In this document: positions 3,198-5,818 of the stretch, in pieces
Numbering within the stretch: position 1 is the first letter of the stretch
Layout: each line of letters begins with the position of its first letter
NCBI GenBank assembly: GCA_012030815.1
Contig: JAAUVF010000065.1
Location: forward strand, 1-5,818
Source of the DNA: Nanobdellota archaeon
GTDB lineage: Archaea > Thermoproteota > Nitrososphaeria > Nitrososphaerales > Nitrosopumilaceae
Direction of reading: 5' to 3'
DNA length: 5,818 nucleotides
Notes under the pieces: generated by a model
Database searches by the model: none
What the model was told of the DNA's origin: nothing
Seen by the model: only the letters and a program-made list of their open reading frames with translations
Made by a program: the position numbers and the translations under genes

Positions 3198-5818
3198 ATG
3201 AAAAATATACTTGTTTTATTTTCCATTTTGCTACTTAGTGGCTTAGTTGTTACGGCAAGTGCCCAATCTACTAATCATGTTGTAATTAATGAAATTGATA
3301 TTAACCCCCCTGGAGATGATTCTAAAACCGTACTTGAATGGGTTGAACTTTACAATCCCACAGATTCTAAAATTGATATCAGTGGTTGGAAAATTGCATC
3401 CACTACTGCATTGAAAAAAACTATGACTATATCACCGGGTACTTTTATTGAACCCGGTAAATTTCTAACATTCTCATATCAAAATTTGTGGTTTGCTGAT
3501 TCAAATGAATTAGTAGAATTAAAAGACAAAAATGGAGTGATTGTAGATAAAACTCCTTTATTGTCTGATCCTAAAAATGATTTAACTTCTTGGCAACGAA
3601 TCTATGATGGATATGACTTGGATAATTCCAATGATTGGAAGTTTGCAATTCCTACAGCTGGTTCATCAAATGGCAAAGTAACTACTACAGAAACAAAAAC
3701 AGATGTTACAGTAACTGTCTCTACTGACAAGCCATCATATCTGTTTGGTGAAACTGCAACAATTAAAGGAAATATTTCAAAACAAGTATTCATCACAGCT
3801 CCTTATTTTCATGCTGATGAAATATCTGTAAATATAACTGGCCCAAAATATGATAAAACGATTTCACTTTATCCTGATCTTAATTTGAATTATAAAACTA
3901 CTTTGAATCTTCAACAGGTTCTTGGAGTTAATCATGGTGTCTATTTAGTTTCAGTTACTTACGGCGGTGCCACATCTCAAACTAGTTTCTCTGTAGGTAA
4001 TGCTATAATTCCAGACGCTATAATCCTAAACAACACACTTAGCATTACTGCTGATAAATCTCAATATCTTCCTGGTGAGACATTGTCATTAACAGGCATT
4101 ACTACTAAAGCAATTCCATTTGAAGGTTTGAAATTTAACATAAAGGATCCTACTGGAAAAATAATTTCTACTGGTAGCTTGTATCCTACTAACGGAAAGT
4201 TCTCAACAAATGTGTATCTGACTCCTGTTAATCCTGCATATGGAACATATCAAATAATCGCTGAATATTCTGATAAAACATCTGTTGCATTTTTTGAAGT
4301 TGTAAAAGACATCAAAGAAGCAAAAGCAATATCGATATGGACCGATAAGGATGCTTATGCTTTAGGAGAAACTGTCACTATTACTGGTAGACTAAATAAT
4401 CAATGGGTTGCGTTTATGAATCTAGAAATCTTACAAACTAAAAATGCAGCCCTTGCTACAACCGCTCTTGGTGGTGGTAATTCTGGATTTAAAATTTTGG
4501 ACACTATAAAAATTTCTGGCGATGGTACTTTTTCATACTCTTTCAAAATTCCAGACAGTGATGTTAGAATAGGTGATTACAAAATTTCTGTTTCACAAAG
4601 TCTTGGTTCTGCATCAAAAACAATCCATGCTGTATCTAATCTTGATGATTATGTTGTAAGTACCGAACCACTTTCGCTTTCTACAGATAAAGTGATTTAT
4701 GATTTAGGAGACACTATGACCATAACTGGTCTTATTAAAAATCCTGTGGCTAGTTCAACATATCAAACCTCTTCTGTAACAATTTCCATCGCTCATGAGG
4801 ATGGAAGACCTTTAGAGATCGTTGCACAGATGCCTCATACTAAAACAAGACAAAATAATGGTTTGACTGTTGCATACGAATTTACTGCAACTCCGGATCC
4901 TTCTGGAAGATTTTCAGTTCAAACCAAAATATTGCAAAATGCATTTACCGAAGGAAATTATAAAATTAAAGCTGAATATCGCGGACTAACAAAAATCACT
5001 AATATTGGAATTGATGATCCTCTCAAAGTAACTAATGGTGCATTAATCGCTTTGAACAAACAAGTCTACGGATTAGGTGAAGATGTTGTTTTAACTGGAT
5101 TGCTTCCTCCTACAGGAGATAATTCAATAACAATCACTCTAACTAAACCTGATGGCAGCGTAGTTAATTCTGGTGCCACTGTTGATAATCAACGTTTTAC
5201 TTGGTCTTGGAAAACTCCTATCACTGAAAAACCACTTACTATAAAAACAGATGATCGTTCTGTTACTAAATCTAATTATGGAATTTATAAAATTAGAGCA
5301 TCTACTGCTTCGTCTGGTGTAGATGTTTTTTTCAAAGTTTCCTCTACTCCTGAAACTGATTCCTTAAGTCTAGTTCCTGTGTATGTCACAACTGAAAAAT
5401 CACTTTACAAAGCTGGTGAAAAATTAAAAGTTATTGGAACTATAATTAAGAGAGACCAAGGTTCAGAAGGATTGATAGTTCCAGACCGTGTCACAATACG
5501 TGTACTTGATAGTAAAACTCCTTTCAAACAAATTCATGAAGCATCTGTTTATCCTGATCAGGGAGGAAACTTCCAGAGCTTATTTGAATTACCCGTGACT
5601 GTTTTTAGTGAAGGTGAGTATAAAGTAAAAGCATCGTATTCTGGTAAACAATCTGAATCAGTGTTTACTATCGCAAATGATTTCTCTATTGGTTCAACTG
5701 ATAAACTATCTCTATTACTTGCTACTGACAAATCTGATTACTACCCTGGTGATACAGTAACTGTCACCGGTAAGCCGAACAAGTTAATTTACCTTGAAAA
5801 ATTTGATGTTAGTGTAAT
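3198..5818 (+). CDS. Large secreted surface protein: lamin-tail domain plus MG2-like Ig repeats (3' end outside window)
   Basis: The frame is open from ATG 3198 to the last base: 873 codons and no stop, so the protein is partial. Residues 1-22 form a signal peptide with a likely cut after ASA. Residues about 28-158 match a lamin-tail domain: VVINEIDINPP, EWVELYNPT, DISGW, then WQR near 132-134 and DWKFAIPTAG near 146-155. Seven Ig-like units follow, each opening with a TDKxxYxxGE/DxVxxxG signature, with the first signature residue at 176, 285, 382, 496, 619, 732 and 843; spacing is 97-123 residues. This signature resembles the MG2 domain of alpha-2-macroglobulins. No cysteine occurs in the visible 873 residues, and there are N-glycosylation sequons at N192, N212 and N278. 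The protein is probably an extracellular adhesin, S-layer-associated or matrix protein. A C-terminal anchor such as a PEFG-CTERM-type sorting signal would be expected but lies beyond the window. Confidence 0.9.
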   Translation, partial: MKNILVLFSILLLSGLVVTASAQSTNHVVINEIDINPPGDDSKTVLEWVELYNPTDSKIDISGWKIASTTALKKTMTISPGTFIEPGKFLTFSYQNLWFADSNELVELKDKNGVIVDKTPLLSDPKNDLTSWQRIYDGYDLDNSNDWKFAIPTAGSSNGKVTTTETKTDVTVTVSTDKPSYLFGETATIKGNISKQVFITAPYFHADEISVNITGPKYDKTISLYPDLNLNYKTTLNLQQVLGVNHGVYLVSVTYGGATSQTSFSVGNAIIPDAIILNNTLSITADKSQYLPGETLSLTGITTKAIPFEGLKFNIKDPTGKIISTGSLYPTNGKFSTNVYLTPVNPAYGTYQIIAEYSDKTSVAFFEVVKDIKEAKAISIWTDKDAYALGETVTITGRLNNQWVAFMNLEILQTKNAALATTALGGGNSGFKILDTIKISGDGTFSYSFKIPDSDVRIGDYKISVSQSLGSASKTIHAVSNLDDYVVSTEPLSLSTDKVIYDLGDTMTITGLIKNPVASSTYQTSSVTISIAHEDGRPLEIVAQMPHTKTRQNNGLTVAYEFTATPDPSGRFSVQTKILQNAFTEGNYKIKAEYRGLTKITNIGIDDPLKVTNGALIALNKQVYGLGEDVVLTGLLPPTGDNSITITLTKPDGSVVNSGATVDNQRFTWSWKTPITEKPLTIKTDDRSVTKSNYGIYKIRASTASSGVDVFFKVSSTPETDSLSLVPVYVTTEKSLYKAGEKLKVIGTIIKRDQGSEGLIVPDRVTIRVLDSKTPFKQIHEASVYPDQGGNFQSLFELPVTVFSEGEYKVKASYSGKQSESVFTIANDFSIGSTDKLSLLLATDKSDYYPGDTVTVTGKPNKLIYLEKFDVSV

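Noticed and set aside
3602..3796. Minus-strand open frame of 64 codons
   Set aside because: It is antisense to the secreted protein in its Thr/Val-rich linker; the Val/Thr richness mirrors the sense codons.
3720..5818. DNA-level tandem repeats in the large surface gene
   Set aside because: The repeat is visible only in the protein signature; the nucleotide sequences of the units have diverged and the spacing varies.

Overview
The window looks like a piece of a low-GC archaeal chromosome, most likely an ammonia-oxidising thaumarchaeon (Nitrososphaerota) of the Nitrosopumilus/Nitrosarchaeum type. The evidence is an archaeal TATA-binding protein, a DUF1512 protein, a type II methionine aminopeptidase, TATA boxes about 27-29 nt upstream of start codons (leaderless transcription), and a secreted lamin-tail/Ig-repeat protein of the kind seen in marine Thaumarchaeota. 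The assignment rests on recognised protein families and promoter style, not on a search.

Layout. Bases 1-187 (minus) hold the N-terminal part of the TATA-binding protein gene, with two apparent single-base losses near the window edge. An intergenic region of about 150 bases carries divergent promoters. Next comes a plus-strand pair, a DUF1512 membrane-anchored protein (337-1458) and a small zinc-ribbon protein that starts in the ATGA of the DUF1512 stop. The small protein seems to have lost one base near its 3' end. Convergent to this pair lies type II methionine aminopeptidase (1623-2519, minus). Divergent from it is tRNA-Pro(UGG) with an encoded CCA (2595-2671, plus), followed by a candidate C/D-box guide RNA (2713-2782) with its own TATA box. 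Then come a small one- or two-helix membrane protein with a zinc ribbon (2816-3061) and the first 873 codons of a large secreted protein (3198 to beyond 5818) with a signal peptide, a lamin-tail domain and at least seven MG2-like Ig repeats.

How the genes fit together. The first half is dominated by information processing: transcription initiation (TBP), N-terminal Met removal (MetAP), tRNA and possible RNA 2'-O-methylation guidance. The second half is cell-envelope. The genes form several short transcription units rather than one operon; only DUF1512 and the zinc ribbon look co-translated.

Two patterns run across the window. Three genes appear to start with TTG, each placed 27-29 nt after a TATA-like element, so two of them are better read shorter than the longest open frame. 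Three single-base losses in short A/T runs break otherwise well-conserved reading frames, which suggests sequencing or assembly error more than gene decay. I see no convincing mobile element, CRISPR array or undescribed multi-gene system. No stretch over 300 bases lacks a gene.
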